From positions 1-33,825 of the forward strand of contig NZ_JAGGOF010000003.1 in NCBI RefSeq assembly GCF_018614775.1: a stretch of 33,825 nucleotides of DNA, read 5' to 3'. Origin of the DNA: Pseudomonas fluorescens (GTDB lineage: Bacteria > Pseudomonadota > Gammaproteobacteria > Pseudomonadales > Pseudomonadaceae). Every line of letters begins with the position of its first letter. The first letter of the stretch is position 1. Positions 33,802-33,825 of the stretch are shown piece by piece. A model generated the notes under the pieces. It searched no databases. It had not been told where the DNA came from and was given only the letters and a program-made list of their open reading frames with translations. The translations under genes and the position numbers were made by a program.

Positions 33802-33825
33802 CCTCTCTGATTGGGTGGAGGCAAC

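Overview
The window reads as chromosomal DNA of a fluorescens-group Pseudomonas. The evidence is GC-rich codon use, many copies of the short REP palindrome typical of these species (core GTGGGAGC...GCTCGCGA), pseudomonad-type small proteins, and a MuxABC-OpmB efflux operon. Almost all space is coding or tRNA, and most long ORFs opposite real genes are codon-bias shadows.

Left third (1-11.7 kb, minus strand): the leading half of a type VI secretion operon, read right to left: a small phage-repressor-like HTH gene, tssB, tssC, tssK, tssL, tagL, hcp, clpV (tssH) and vgrG, which runs off the left edge. This order and the Hcp sequence match the Sci-1 type T6SS of enteroaggregative E. coli. TssB/TssC form the contractile sheath, TssK the baseplate, TssL the membrane anchor, TagL the peptidoglycan clamp, Hcp the inner tube, VgrG the spike, and ClpV recycles the sheath. 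TssA, E, F, G, J, M and the effectors are not in the window and would be expected beyond the left end. vgrG has no ordinary in-frame start codon.

Middle (11.7-22.3 kb): REP elements and a terminator, then a BI-1/YccA membrane protein, tRNA-Ser(UGA) with a clear promoter and terminator, a prohibitin-family protein, an orphan sensor histidine kinase with a candidate 47-codon upstream ORF, a polysaccharide-deacetylase lipoprotein, four small proteins, a Nudix hydrolase, tRNA-Leu(UAA) and tRNA-Cys(GCA), a TauE/SafE permease, and a crotonase (dienoyl-CoA isomerase type) followed by nudC.

Right third (22.3-33.8 kb, minus strand): the RND efflux operon muxA-muxB-muxC-opmB, then thiol peroxidase tpx, a DUF3313-type lipoprotein, a GNAT acetyltransferase, and two tandem copies of a ~134-bp REP doublet at the edge.

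I found no clearly new multi-gene system. The best leads are the vgrG start, the HTH gene at the head of the T6SS operon, the upstream ORF of the kinase, the repeat-like spacer between muxB and muxC, and the tandem REP doublets.
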